The position numbers and the translations under genes were made by a program. Shown here in pieces: positions 11,504-20,573 of a stretch of DNA of 64,000 nt. Under the pieces are notes generated by a model, which saw only the letters and a program-made list of their open reading frames with translations, was not told the DNA's origin and did no database searches. This stretch comes from Phytopythium helicoides (taxonomy: Eukaryota > Oomycota > Peronosporomycetes > Pythiales > Pythiaceae), in contig JANFNE010000002.1 in the NCBI GenBank assembly GCA_024867545.1, forward strand, positions 1 to 64,000, given 5' to 3'. Each line of letters begins with the position of its first letter. Position 1 is the first letter of the stretch.

Positions 11504-13345
11504 CTAGGATTCGTTATCTACTACCCAGGACTCACCGCTTTTCCCGATAGCTCTCCTGTCTTGAGGATCTAGCGCTGCCAAATGTGTGAAGAATACGATC
11601 TTTCCAATACGGAGGACATCTTTTTTCACCCACGCTCGGTTGACCACAATACTCTTGGAGTACGGGTCCTTCGTGTCACGGTTTTTTCGACCAGTAATGA
11701 AGACAACGAACCGCAAGTTGCCTCCTGAGCGGCGATTCAGCGTCATTCTCATCTCGTTGAGCCATTGTTTCCGCATTACAGTGCCGCGTCGACTTCCGAG
11801 CGAGAGCGAGAACAGCGATTTCTTCGAGTCAACAGAGTGGCGGAGATTCTCGAAGTCCTTCCTAGCAGCCAGTTCTTGCAGGACGCCAGTAACGACATCC
11901 CCAAAAAGCGCACCTAGTTCTCGCAACCGAACGGTTCTGATGCATCCACTTTGATTGTTATCGACTGAACCGGATGCCTTCGCTTCCAACAGTGCGCGGA
12001 AAAACAAAAGGACACCATCGGCCGTACACTTGGTGCCTTGAAGATCAATTAGCTGTATGCCGGGTGACGAAGCTAGTGCCTTCAAGCCTCTGTCAGTAAT
12101 GGCGTTCATTGGTAAAGCGCACGAGCCAACCTCTCGAATACTCAGCGAGTGTAGTGACTTGCAAGAGCTCACTAATGTCACCACGAACTCATCGTTGAAC
12201 ACATCCGGGTCAATCATTTCATCTAGCTGCGGGTAGATGAGTGCGTCCGATGGCTGCAAACGGTGCAATACTACGTCAATAAATTGTAACGCTGGTAAAC
12301 CTCTCACCAGCACACACAGTCCTTGACTCGAGTACTCATTACGGCGAATTCGGAATGGAGCCTTTGAATTGTACGTCAGCTGCAGCCGACTCAAAAAGGG
12401 TTTCTGGGACTTGCCGAATGGGATGAAGAACTCGTCCGAGAAGGGTACAACCACCCAGCTGAACTCGCGCAAGTGGACGCACGCGCGGCAGAAGGCAGTC
12501 CAGACCTCTCGTGATACGCAAAAATTCTCTTCTGACACGATGAATCGTGTGTCTGCGTACGTGCGCTTCCATCCATCCAGGTACTCGATCTTGGGACAAA
12601 ACTTGAGTACTGCTGCCAGGAACTCATTGGACGCGTCTTCTCTGTCAAACAAACTGCGCGACGGCACACTGAGCTGCCGCAGCTCCTTCCAGCTCTGCAA
12701 CCCAGCGTAAAGACTCCTAAAAAGATCATCAATGGAAGCATCGACCAGCTCCGAGTTGGCGTGCTCTCTCTTCGGTAGTACGAGCGCCTTCAGCTGCGGA
12801 CAGCTTGTCGCCGCGGAGTCAAGGATGTCTCCAAGAGCAGCATGATGCAGCGGAACTCCAGACAGGTCGAGCCTTTCGACGTTCGGACATAGCGCCAGCA
12901 GCGCGGCCCAGTCGATCCAGTGCCAGTGGATGCTTGCGAGCGCCGAGCCGTCAACTGCAGGGTCCGCAGCGTCCAAATCCCACCACAGCGCTCGCCTCGG
13001 CCTCGACATGGACACCCTCAGGTCCAGCACTCGGTCTCCGCTCTCATGCAGCTGCTGGGTCCACTGGAGCTGCTGGTTCTCTTCCTCCTCAGCCACAACG
13101 TCCAGGTGCAGCACCGTCTTCTCGTACGCAGCGCACGCGTCGGCCACCAGCGCGCGCCACAACCGACAGACGTCTCCCAGCCGCTGCAGCTCCGATTTCG
13201 ACGGCTCCACCGGGCATTTGGCGAAGTCGCAGCCGCCGCGCAGCTTACTGGCGCTTCCCACCGCGTCTGGGGCCGCTGGGACGAGCTGCGGGCCGCTGGC
13301 GAGCGCCAGGATCTCGCGCACGAGCGCGCGCGGCAACGCGTCCAT
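11504..13345 (-). CDS. F-box/LRR-like protein, paralogue 2 of a convergent pair
   Basis: Single-exon gene. The start is chosen at 13345 (MDALPRALVREILALA), which lines up with the F-box-like segment of paralogue 1. The frame stays open to an ATG at 13501, but that start would overlap the divergent gene. The product is 613 aa. It shares with paralogue 1 the order F-box-like helix, leucine-rich blocks (CPNVERLDLSGVPLHHAAL) and the FSWVVVPFSDEFFIPFGKSQ motif. These point to an old inverted duplication. Role as an SCF receptor is inferred only. Confidence 0.7.
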   Translation of the reverse strand: MDALPRALVREILALASGPQLVPAAPDAVGSASKLRGGCDFAKCPVEPSKSELQRLGDVCRLWRALVADACAAYEKTVLHLDVVAEEEENQQLQWTQQLHESGDRVLDLRVSMSRPRRALWWDLDAADPAVDGSALASIHWHWIDWAALLALCPNVERLDLSGVPLHHAALGDILDSAATSCPQLKALVLPKREHANSELVDASIDDLFRSLYAGLQSWKELRQLSVPSRSLFDREDASNEFLAAVLKFCPKIEYLDGWKRTYADTRFIVSEENFCVSREVWTAFCRACVHLREFSWVVVPFSDEFFIPFGKSQKPFLSRLQLTYNSKAPFRIRRNEYSSQGLCVLVRGLPALQFIDVVLHRLQPSDALIYPQLDEMIDPDVFNDEFVVTLVSSCKSLHSLSIREVGSCALPMNAITDRGLKALASSPGIQLIDLQGTKCTADGVLLFFRALLEAKASGSVDNNQSGCIRTVRLRELGALFGDVVTGVLQELAARKDFENLRHSVDSKKSLFSLSLGSRRGTVMRKQWLNEMRMTLNRRSGGNLRFVVFITGRKNRDTKDPYSKSIVVNRAWVKKDVLRIGKIVFFTHLAALDPQDRRAIGKSGESWVVDNES

Positions 13346-13399
13346 CTTGCCGCCGCTTCTCTGGGTTCGAACTGCGGAAAGGGAAGAAATGCATCTATT

Positions 13400-13448
13400 C
13401 AGCCAATCAAAGCGCTTCAAAATCCATTTTGCGACTTTTGATTGGCTG
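13400..13448. promoter_or_regulatory. Inverted pair of CCAAT boxes in a divergent promoter
   Basis: CAGCCAATCAAA (13400-13411) and its exact reverse complement TTTGATTGGCTG (13437-13448) face each other across 25 bp, between the divergent starts at 13345 and 13500. The CCAATCA core is the NF-Y-type binding site. The same 12-mer occurs upstream of COX17 at 61606. Confidence 0.6.
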
Positions 13449-13499
13449 AAAATAGGGGTATTGATGCTGGTCCCGCCATTTTCGGTGGTGTTGAAGACC

Positions 13500-13925
13500 A
13501 TGAGCGCGTGCTTGTTGGAGCTCGGCGTGGCGCGCGTGCTGAGAGGAGAACGAGCGCCGCAGGTGGCGCGGGAGCTCCACGTGAGTCTGCGAAGCCTGCG
13601 AGCGCGTCTTCGCGTCGTTTCGGCGCGTCTCGGGGCTGCTCTGGGGCCTCAGAATGGCAATTTCCAGCTTGGTGCCGGCTCCGATGGGGCTGCAGGCGAC
13701 GGAGGAAGGCGCGGAGAGGACGAAGAGGAAGAGTTTGAGGGCCCGCTGAACGAAGACAGCTACGTCTACGAGGTGCACCGCTCGGACGTCGTCATGGACC
13801 GAACAGCGGCGGTGGTGAAAGTCTCCACCGACGAGGATGAAAGCAGCGGAAGTCAAGACGCTAAGGAAGCAGAGTGGGCAAGCTGTGGGTCCACGTACCC
13901 GAGCAAACGCAGGCGGGCGATGTAG
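13500..13925 (+). CDS. Hypothetical acidic protein with N-terminal helix-turn-helix-like segment
   Basis: Uninterrupted 141-aa frame from an ATG that overlaps the opposite-strand ATG at 13501. The N-terminus (ELGVARVLRGERAPQVAREL) reads like a small helix-turn-helix. The middle is Gly/Glu-rich (EDEEEEFEGPL), and the C-terminus is basic (PSKRRRAM), which could be a nuclear signal. No family recognised. It sits divergently from the F-box/LRR paralogue 2 and shares the CCAAT pair. Confidence 0.5.
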   Translation: MSACLLELGVARVLRGERAPQVARELHVSLRSLRARLRVVSARLGAALGPQNGNFQLGAGSDGAAGDGGRRGEDEEEEFEGPLNEDSYVYEVHRSDVVMDRTAAVVKVSTDEDESSGSQDAKEAEWASCGSTYPSKRRRAM

Positions 13926-14157
13926 TAGTGCTCTGGTGGTTGCTGCTGTAAGCCTCGGGGTTATATAAGCTGCATGATGCATCGCTTGCAAGTTGGTTCC
14001 GCGCTTACTGTCTCCATGCCAAAGAGCAGAGGGGCGCTGCATCTCAAGCGCATAAAGTTAGAAGTTGGGTTCCGCTGCTCTCGATCCTGCTCAGCTATCC
14101 TGCGTTCACTTGTGCACTATCAGCACTCGCAGTCGAACCAACTTGGCGGATGGACGC

Positions 14158-14616
14158 CTAGTAGAAGTCGTGCTGCGCGAGACGGACGTTGCGCTTGTCG
14201 CGCCGCTTGTTGCGCGCCTGCAGACGCTTCCCATCCTCCAATGCCTGCTTGTCGACTTCCAGTCCGAGCTTGGCGGCCACGCTCGCCACACCGCCGTGTT
14301 TCTTGCGGATCGCGTGCACCAGGCTGCGGTAGCCCAGTTCTTTGAGCAGCTTGGTCTCGGGCATGGCTCCGTCCAGCCCCTGCTCTCGCGAGATGTTGCG
14401 CAGCTCCTGCGTCGTCACGTGCTGTAGGTCAGGACTTCAGACGAGCGAACGCAGCGCAGCCACACGATCCTGCACCATGGCGACGTTGTTAAAGTCGTTC
14501 CAGTTCTCGGAGTTGTCGGCTGTCGACAGACCGCGAGTTGCTGTGTCCCCGAGCTGAAGAATTGGAGCTGGAACTTCGTGCGGAGCTCGCAGGCAGCGAC
14601 GAACGGCGGCCAGCAT
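14158..14616 (-). CDS. Probable organelle-targeted small protein, frame interrupted by an in-frame TGA
   Basis: From the ATG at 14616 the frame opens with a mitochondrial-type presequence (MLAAVRRCLRAPHEV..., then RGLST). It continues through WNDFNNVAMVQDRVAALRSLV, meets TGA at 14439-14437 and goes on in the same frame through LQHVTTQELRNISREQGL, KKHGGVASVAAKLGL and a basic tail to a stop at 14158. Both sides read as one protein of about 152 codons. An intron would have to be 21, 45 or 54 nt with poor donors. A CGA-to-TGA nonsense change is the simplest reading, with sequencing error as the alternative. The HGG..LGL pattern recalls organelle RNA-associated repeats, weakly. Confidence 0.45.
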
Positions 14617-14769
14617 TGCGGCTGCAGTCGCGACTCAAAGTGCGCTTGATGGCCGTCAAAAGCTAGGATGGGATTATAAGTAAGGTAAGATACACGAAAC
14701 TAGGGCAGATGGCTACAGTGTTGCACCTTGGGATAGCTGCATCAATCCGCCACGAGCGACTTGTCGGTG

Positions 14770-15639
14770 ATGACGAGCCTTGGGGACCTTGTGGACGACT
14801 TCATCTCTGCCACGACACCAGAAGCTGAGGAACTTGCGCTTGAGAAGGAGGATTCGCCGAGATTTAGTGTTTTCGACTTGCTTGAGAGCGGGAAGTTGGA
14901 AACCCTGGCGGCTGCGCTGCGTGATGGCGGAATATCTGTGAACGCCCGCGACGCAACGACCGGTCGAGCGCTCCTCCATGAGGCGTGCGTCAGTGGGGAT
15001 CTAGAAGCTGTAAAACTGTTACTTCAGCATCCAAACATCGATATCATGGGCCGTACAATGATGGTGATCTTTGGAATGGCGCATGTAGTCTCGTTTACTG
15101 CCGTGATGCTCATTGTGCTTATCGATAGGGACGCTGCTCAGCTCTTCATTTAGCCGTCGTGTACTCGCATCGAGCAGTTGTGTTTATGCTACTGAGTCAT
15201 GGAGCGGACGCACAAAGCAGAGACCGCTTTGGGTGTTCACCAATGCATTATGTAAAAGCTCTCAACGTCGCCAAGCTTCTTGTCCAGTATGGTGCCAAAG
15301 TTCTCGACTATAATTCAGTAAGTCGAAGCTACTCTTTGGTGGTATCAGTGTGACGACTCACTTTGTTCCCAACAGAAAAGAAAGAGCGCGCTTGAGAGCG
15401 TGGAGATGCGCGAGGAGGATCCAGACGACAAAACAGCCGAATACGTTGCCGCTCGCGCCGGGCTGTTAAAGTATCTTCGATCTCAAGCCGAGCTTGAGTT
15501 TAAAGCCAAGCTAGAATTGCTGCGACAACTGAAAAAGAAAACAAAGCCCTCTATGTATTCAAAGAAGAAGGCTCGCCAACGCATCACAGAGCTCTCCAGG
15601 GCAACACCGACCAAAAAAGACATCAATGAAAAACTTTAG
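14770..15639 (+). CDS. Ankyrin-repeat protein
   Basis: Three exons. Exon 1 starts at ATG 14770 and runs to about 15050; the exact donor is uncertain. Exon 2 begins about 15130-15140 and ends at 15317 (GTAAGT donor). Exon 3 is 15376-15639. Ankyrin features: VFDLLESGKLETLAAALRDG, then GRALLHEACVSGDLEAVKLL, LHLAVVYSHRAVVFMLLSHG and FGCSPMHYVKALNVAKLLVQ. The C-terminus is a lysine-rich helix (KFKAKLELLRQLKKKTK-like). It probably acts as a protein-interaction scaffold; the partner is unknown. It is divergent from the TGA-interrupted gene. Confidence 0.75.
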
Positions 15640-15675
15640 TTAAGTGCATAGCGTTGGCACATTTAGCTGTCGTAA

Positions 15676-18223
15676 CTACTTTTCATCTGCAATCTCTTCG
15701 AGAACAATCTCTTTCCGTGCCGTTGAAGGTACATCGCTGCCATCGCCCTGCCGGCGAATCATTTGCTGAGCCAAATATTGCAGACTGGTCGGATGTAGCA
15801 TCATGTGAGCCGTCTGGAGCTGAGCAGGGTTGTCTATCCCCTTGCGTTCGTTGTGGCGTTTTGCATGGGCCTCGCTGAGCAAGTGAGATAAATCTACTCG
15901 CCCATGTCCAGGAACGCGAATGGATAGCAAATTTTCCTCTGTCTTTGCCTCCGCTTTTTCCGCCGTCAGTGGAGCAGGTGGCAGAGCTGCAGCTTCAGTG
16001 TGTGGTTCTGACTCCAGTGGGGTCTCGTCTTCGTTTACTCCTCGATTCGCATCTCTCTTTTTCTTTTTGGCCAACTTTTCTCGCCGCTTCTTCTCTTTGC
16101 GCTTTCGCAACTCTTCCTTTTGGCGTGCTTTCTCAAGTTCGAAAACTAGTTCAAGGCGCTTTCGTTCTTCATCATGCTCACGAGATATGCGATCCAGAAC
16201 ACTGGCCATCTCGAGCTACAGGTGGATTCGGTTAATAAGTAGCCATGAATCGATTAGTCTATTAAGTACTATACAACGCACCAAATCTGTTGTTGCCGCT
16301 TCACTTGAACCCAACTGCTCCGGTGACTCAAGTTTTTGAGAGACTTCTTCGATGATGGGTGCAGTGTCGGTAATCTGAGAATCTTCTGTGGTATCTACTA
16401 TCGTTACTGTCTCGTCATTTGTGCTGACAGGCTGGTCGAAGGTCTCCTCCGATTCCCACTGAAATTCTTGGTTGAGATCATAGTAACCGCACTGTGGCGC
16501 CTCCCACACGCTTTCACCTGAAACCGAGTTGACGTAGTACAGCGCTTGAGATGCTTCATCCCATTGCTGTGTCCAGAATCCTGGGTCTTGCGGACCATTT
16601 AGAAGCTCCTGGATGTACTTTTGAGCTCTCAACAGCTCCGACTCGAGCAAAAGCCACTCTAGCATGAGTGGGATTAGTGCAGTGTCCTTCTCTTGTATGC
16701 TCGAAAGCACAAACGCAGAAATCTCTTTTTCCTGGGCGACAAGATCCTGCTTATAATGAACTTTTTCCTTGAGGAACAAATAGCTGGGAATCAATCACGA
16801 GAGGCTCAGTGAGTGATATCTAGTTTGAAGAAGGCATATCATCAATGCGTACATTTTGTCCATCTGCTCTTGAATGACATCCTTGAACTCAAAACACTGC
16901 TTCTTTACCTCCTTGAGACGTTCTCTAACAGCCTCGACCTGCTTAAGCTGACTATCAAGCTCGTCTTCATCTGAGCTTGATGATTGGTCATCTTTTACTG
17001 CTTCAAGCTCAGCCAAGTGCAGCATCTGTCGTTTTAGTGAAGCGTTGGCATCGGCAATTCGTTGCGCGACGAGTAAATCCACTTTGAGTCTCTGCTCACC
17101 AGAACAAATGTTAGCCCACTTCTCAACTGCAGGTGATGAACAAATCGAGTTCTCACCTCACGAACGAGGGTTTGCTGCAACTCTTTCATCCGTACATTCT
17201 CGTCGTCAGGTAAAGCCTCTGTTGCTGAAGGTAATATTGCAAGCATCAAGCGTTAGTGATGTTATACAAGTCGATCCCGCTCAGCTCCAGGATTTCCTAC
17301 TGGTTATCATTTCTTCTTTTGACTCTTGCTCGTCATTTTTGGCTTCTGACACGGGATTCTCTGAACTGTCAAGGACGTCCGTTGCCTGTGAAGCCATTTC
17401 AACCATTGCCTCAGCCCAGGGGATCCAAACTTCTTCGCTTTCATCTAGCAGCCCTTGTGCCTAGTTCACATCATACATCATATTTAGCTGAACAGTGAGT
17501 GGCATATTACACCAGTGTTTGTGGCTGCATTACCTTTGCGTCAAGTATCGAGCGAGCGATGACTTCCTGGAGTTTCCACTCTGTTAGCTCGCCTGTCGCT
17601 GCAACACTGTCTACAGTATACCCGTTGGCTTGGGTAGTTCGTGTAAGAATATCTTAGACGAACGGAGTCGAAAGATAAGCGTATTTACCTCGCTTTTCTG
17701 CTGCATACTGTGTAATTCGGTGGCAGAACGCATCGTAGTCGTCAAAGGCTAGCAGTGTCTTGACAAAGAACTTTCGCTCGCCAGACATGGACTGCTCATT
17801 TCGAACTCCATTTCCAAGAGCGTCCACAAGGTCCTCTCCTGAGCAGCCGAGGTCTGCCATGACTGTTTCTAGAAGCCTCTCGACTGTGTCTTTGAACGCG
17901 GTGTAGCTCTCATACTGGGCTAGCGAGTACTCTGCTAGCTTGTGGTCTGCCCGTGCAGAAATGGAGCTGTCTGCGTCTAGAAACAGATGAAAGTTGTTTT
18001 CGAGGAACGTTGATACTGCATCCAGCCACGTGCTGCTCTGCAGGAACTGCGCAACCGCATCAACCAGGAAGTCCTTCTCGGCGTCGCCCATTTCTCCAGC
18101 CTCCCAGAAACCCTCGAACAAGTGCAAGACCTGACGCCTCGCCGCAAAATTAGCCAGATATTTTGGTATGTCCCGACGCAGCTTTTGACTTGCAATTCCT
18201 CCATCCTCGCCAAAGTATGTCAT
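15676..18223 (-). CDS. BART-domain (CFAP36-like) plus WW-domain coiled-coil protein
   Basis: Seven exons join in phase to 720 aa: 18223-17689, 17652-17534, 17460-17301, 17224-17157, 17091-16853, 16783-16282 and 16215-15676. The N-terminal ~60-160 region has the BART pattern (FLQSSTWLDAVSTFLENN, later FKDTVERLLETVMADLGCSG), as in CFAP36/ARL2BP-type proteins that bind ARL GTPases at cilia. A WW domain (YYVNSVSGESVWEAP) lies about residue 480. Between and after are charged coiled coils, including a Lys/Arg/Glu-rich helix. The start is uncertain because the frame stays open upstream of 18223 to about 18275. BART plus WW is an unusual pairing. Ciliary function is inferred. Confidence 0.75.
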
Positions 18224-18386
18224 GAAGATCGCATAGAGGTTCTCGACAGTCTCATCATGAAGCTCAGCAGCAGCTCAAAAATTTGCCAAGTTATCAGGTG
18301 TCCCTCATTGGCCCAAATGCGTTCTCCTTTTCGCCCAATCGCCGTAGAAAATCTTGCGGGCAGAGAATCGAATCACCTTCCTAGCC

Positions 18387-20474
18387 ATGAAGAAGCTGTT
18401 TGCGCCTCGCAGCAACCAGGAGGCGGCCGTGGAGGTTCCCAGCGCCGCGCCGGCGCCCAGCAGCGTGTCCATGGAGCACGCGGTGGCTGAAATGCTCGGT
18501 GAGCAGCAGAAGCGCGGAGTCGCGGGGCTCGTGGCGTGTTTACTGCCTCTGGTGACGGACGGTTCCGAGGACGTCAAGTGGTCCAAGAGCTACCTCAAGC
18601 TGCTGGTGGAGGCCTTCCTGGGGCTCCCAGCGTCTCAGACGGAAGCCTACACGCCAGTTCTGACCGCTAGGAAGGAGGCGCTGGAGGCGCGGGCGGCGTC
18701 CACGAGGTCTTCGGGGTTCTCGCTTTCGCTCCGGTCGTCAGCTTCGACGGAGGAGATGAGAGCGTCGGGCGAGGGAGAGCTGGACCCTGCGCCATTCCTG
18801 GCACTGATCGTACCGGACAATTCCAAGCAGAAGGGATTCAAGGGGTGGCTCAAGAAGCACACACAGCTTAAGAAGGACAGAAATGAGCGTGGGCCAGAGT
18901 CGCCAGCGATCGACATCTCGGTCGACGAATTCCGCGTTGAGCTGCTGAAGAAACAGCTGTGGTTTACAGTCAAGGCGATCGGCTACGATGCCCGTGCGCG
19001 TATCCTGCTGAGACTCATGGTGATTGCCATGGATATTCAGTGGGCGGTGATTACGCGGGAAGAGGTGGTGATCGGACGCTCGCTGTTCGCCGAGGCGAGC
19101 GCTATGCCGCTCGAGAAAGTTGCTGCGAAGCCTACTCTCTGGGACTGGAAGCGGAACGCAGCGATTGGTGTTGCGGCTGTCACGGGTGGAGCCCTACTCG
19201 CCGTCACTGGAGGACTCGCGGCTCCTGCGATTGCAGCCAGTTTGACGGCTTTGGGTGGAGCCGGAGTCGCAATCGGAGCTGCTGTGGGATCCGCGGCTGG
19301 GGTCACTGCAACTACGATTCTCTTCGGCACTGCTGGTGCAGGAGTCGTTGGGATGAAAACCGATTCACGCACGCGAGGGGTTCACGAGTTCAACTTCGAC
19401 TTGGTGTCTGCTGGAGACGGCATGAATGTGTATATTTGTGTGTCTGGTTGGCTTGATGATGACGACCCTCCAGGCCGGGGATTCCGTCGAGCTTGGGGTG
19501 ACAGCCGTGAGTACCTTCGTGCATTCTATCGACAGAAGAATCCGGAAAAGGTGGACCAAGTGGATCAAGTCATGGACCGCTACAAGGGTCGTGAAGATGA
19601 CTTCTTCGCCATCCTTCGGCAAACTTACAACATTGAGGCAGGAAGTTTGGAGCACGATCCTCTCGGCCTTGGCACTGTGATTTCGCCGGTAGTTGAGTCA
19701 AAGAAAAAGCTCAAGACCAAAACGTCGAGTTCTAGCGACACCGACAGCGACGACGCTCAGAATGCTGAGGCCGAGTCCTTGATGCGTGCGTGGAGGTGGA
19801 AAGATCGCTTCCAGCAGGGCGACCAATATTGCCTTGTATGGGAAGAGAACATGCTAAGACGCTTCGGCAAGTCTATGCGGTCTTTTGCCGCGCAGCAGAT
19901 CTCGGCGCTTGCAACCACCGAGCTCATCAAATACTCGGCATTAGCGGCACTCTTCACGGCAGTTGCGATCCCGCGCACCATTTTCCGCATGGCGGATATG
20001 ATTGACAATATTTGGGTTATTGCCATGAATTCTGCCGACCAATCGGGCAAGCTTCTCGCGCAGTCGCTGCTCGAGCGAAAGCAAGGTTTGCGTCCGGTAA
20101 CTCTCATCGGGTACGGCATGGGCGCTCGCCTCATTTTTTCGTGCCTCAAAAACCTGGCCAAACTTGGTAAGGATGAGTGCTTCGGCGTCGTTGAAAATGC
20201 TGTTTTGCTGGGTTCTCCCGTTCCGGTCGTACGGAAGGATTGGGCAAGCGCTCGAAGCGTGGTTGCAGGACGTCTCATCAACGGCTACTCAGAGAACGAC
20301 TGGATGCTCGGTATCATGTACCGATACCAGGGCTGGGCTCTCAACTCGGCGGGAATCGGGTCAATTGACATTCCTGGCGTGGAGAACGTCGATTTATCAG
20401 CAATTGTTCAAGGCCATCTAGAGTACAAGAGCAAAATCGGCGCCATCATGGACGTGATTCAGCTCGAGCGGTAA
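18387..20474 (+). CDS. DUF726/TMCO4-like alpha/beta-hydrolase membrane protein
   Basis: Single exon, 695 aa from ATG 18387 (MKKLFAPRSNQEA); the frame upstream has no ATG. Around residues 250-325 is a long Gly/Ala/Val hydrophobic stretch (VTGGALLAVTGGLAAPAIAA) typical of the TMCO4/DUF726 family. The hydrolase part follows: a VYICVSGWLDD strand, a WGDSREYLRAF segment and, near residue 577, the nucleophile-elbow position reads LIGYGMGARLIF. In this family I expect G-x-S-x-G; here Ser is replaced by Gly, so hydrolase activity may be lost. The C-terminus has VLLGSPVPV and NGYSENDWMLGIMYRY, as in the family. Confidence 0.82.
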   Translation: MKKLFAPRSNQEAAVEVPSAAPAPSSVSMEHAVAEMLGEQQKRGVAGLVACLLPLVTDGSEDVKWSKSYLKLLVEAFLGLPASQTEAYTPVLTARKEALEARAASTRSSGFSLSLRSSASTEEMRASGEGELDPAPFLALIVPDNSKQKGFKGWLKKHTQLKKDRNERGPESPAIDISVDEFRVELLKKQLWFTVKAIGYDARARILLRLMVIAMDIQWAVITREEVVIGRSLFAEASAMPLEKVAAKPTLWDWKRNAAIGVAAVTGGALLAVTGGLAAPAIAASLTALGGAGVAIGAAVGSAAGVTATTILFGTAGAGVVGMKTDSRTRGVHEFNFDLVSAGDGMNVYICVSGWLDDDDPPGRGFRRAWGDSREYLRAFYRQKNPEKVDQVDQVMDRYKGREDDFFAILRQTYNIEAGSLEHDPLGLGTVISPVVESKKKLKTKTSSSSDTDSDDAQNAEAESLMRAWRWKDRFQQGDQYCLVWEENMLRRFGKSMRSFAAQQISALATTELIKYSALAALFTAVAIPRTIFRMADMIDNIWVIAMNSADQSGKLLAQSLLERKQGLRPVTLIGYGMGARLIFSCLKNLAKLGKDECFGVVENAVLLGSPVPVVRKDWASARSVVAGRLINGYSENDWMLGIMYRYQGWALNSAGIGSIDIPGVENVDLSAIVQGHLEYKSKIGAIMDVIQLER

Positions 20475-20573
20475 GAAGAAAGTCGCTCATCATGATTGGT
20501 GTATGTATATTGCACAATACTCGAAGTAGATAATCAAAATGTGTGGAAGCCAACTAAACCATACTTGCTAATG

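Noticed and set aside
14437..14439. Selenocysteine or reassigned TGA
   Set aside because: Other genes here use TGA as a normal stop and no SECIS-like hairpin was seen; a point mutation or error is simpler.
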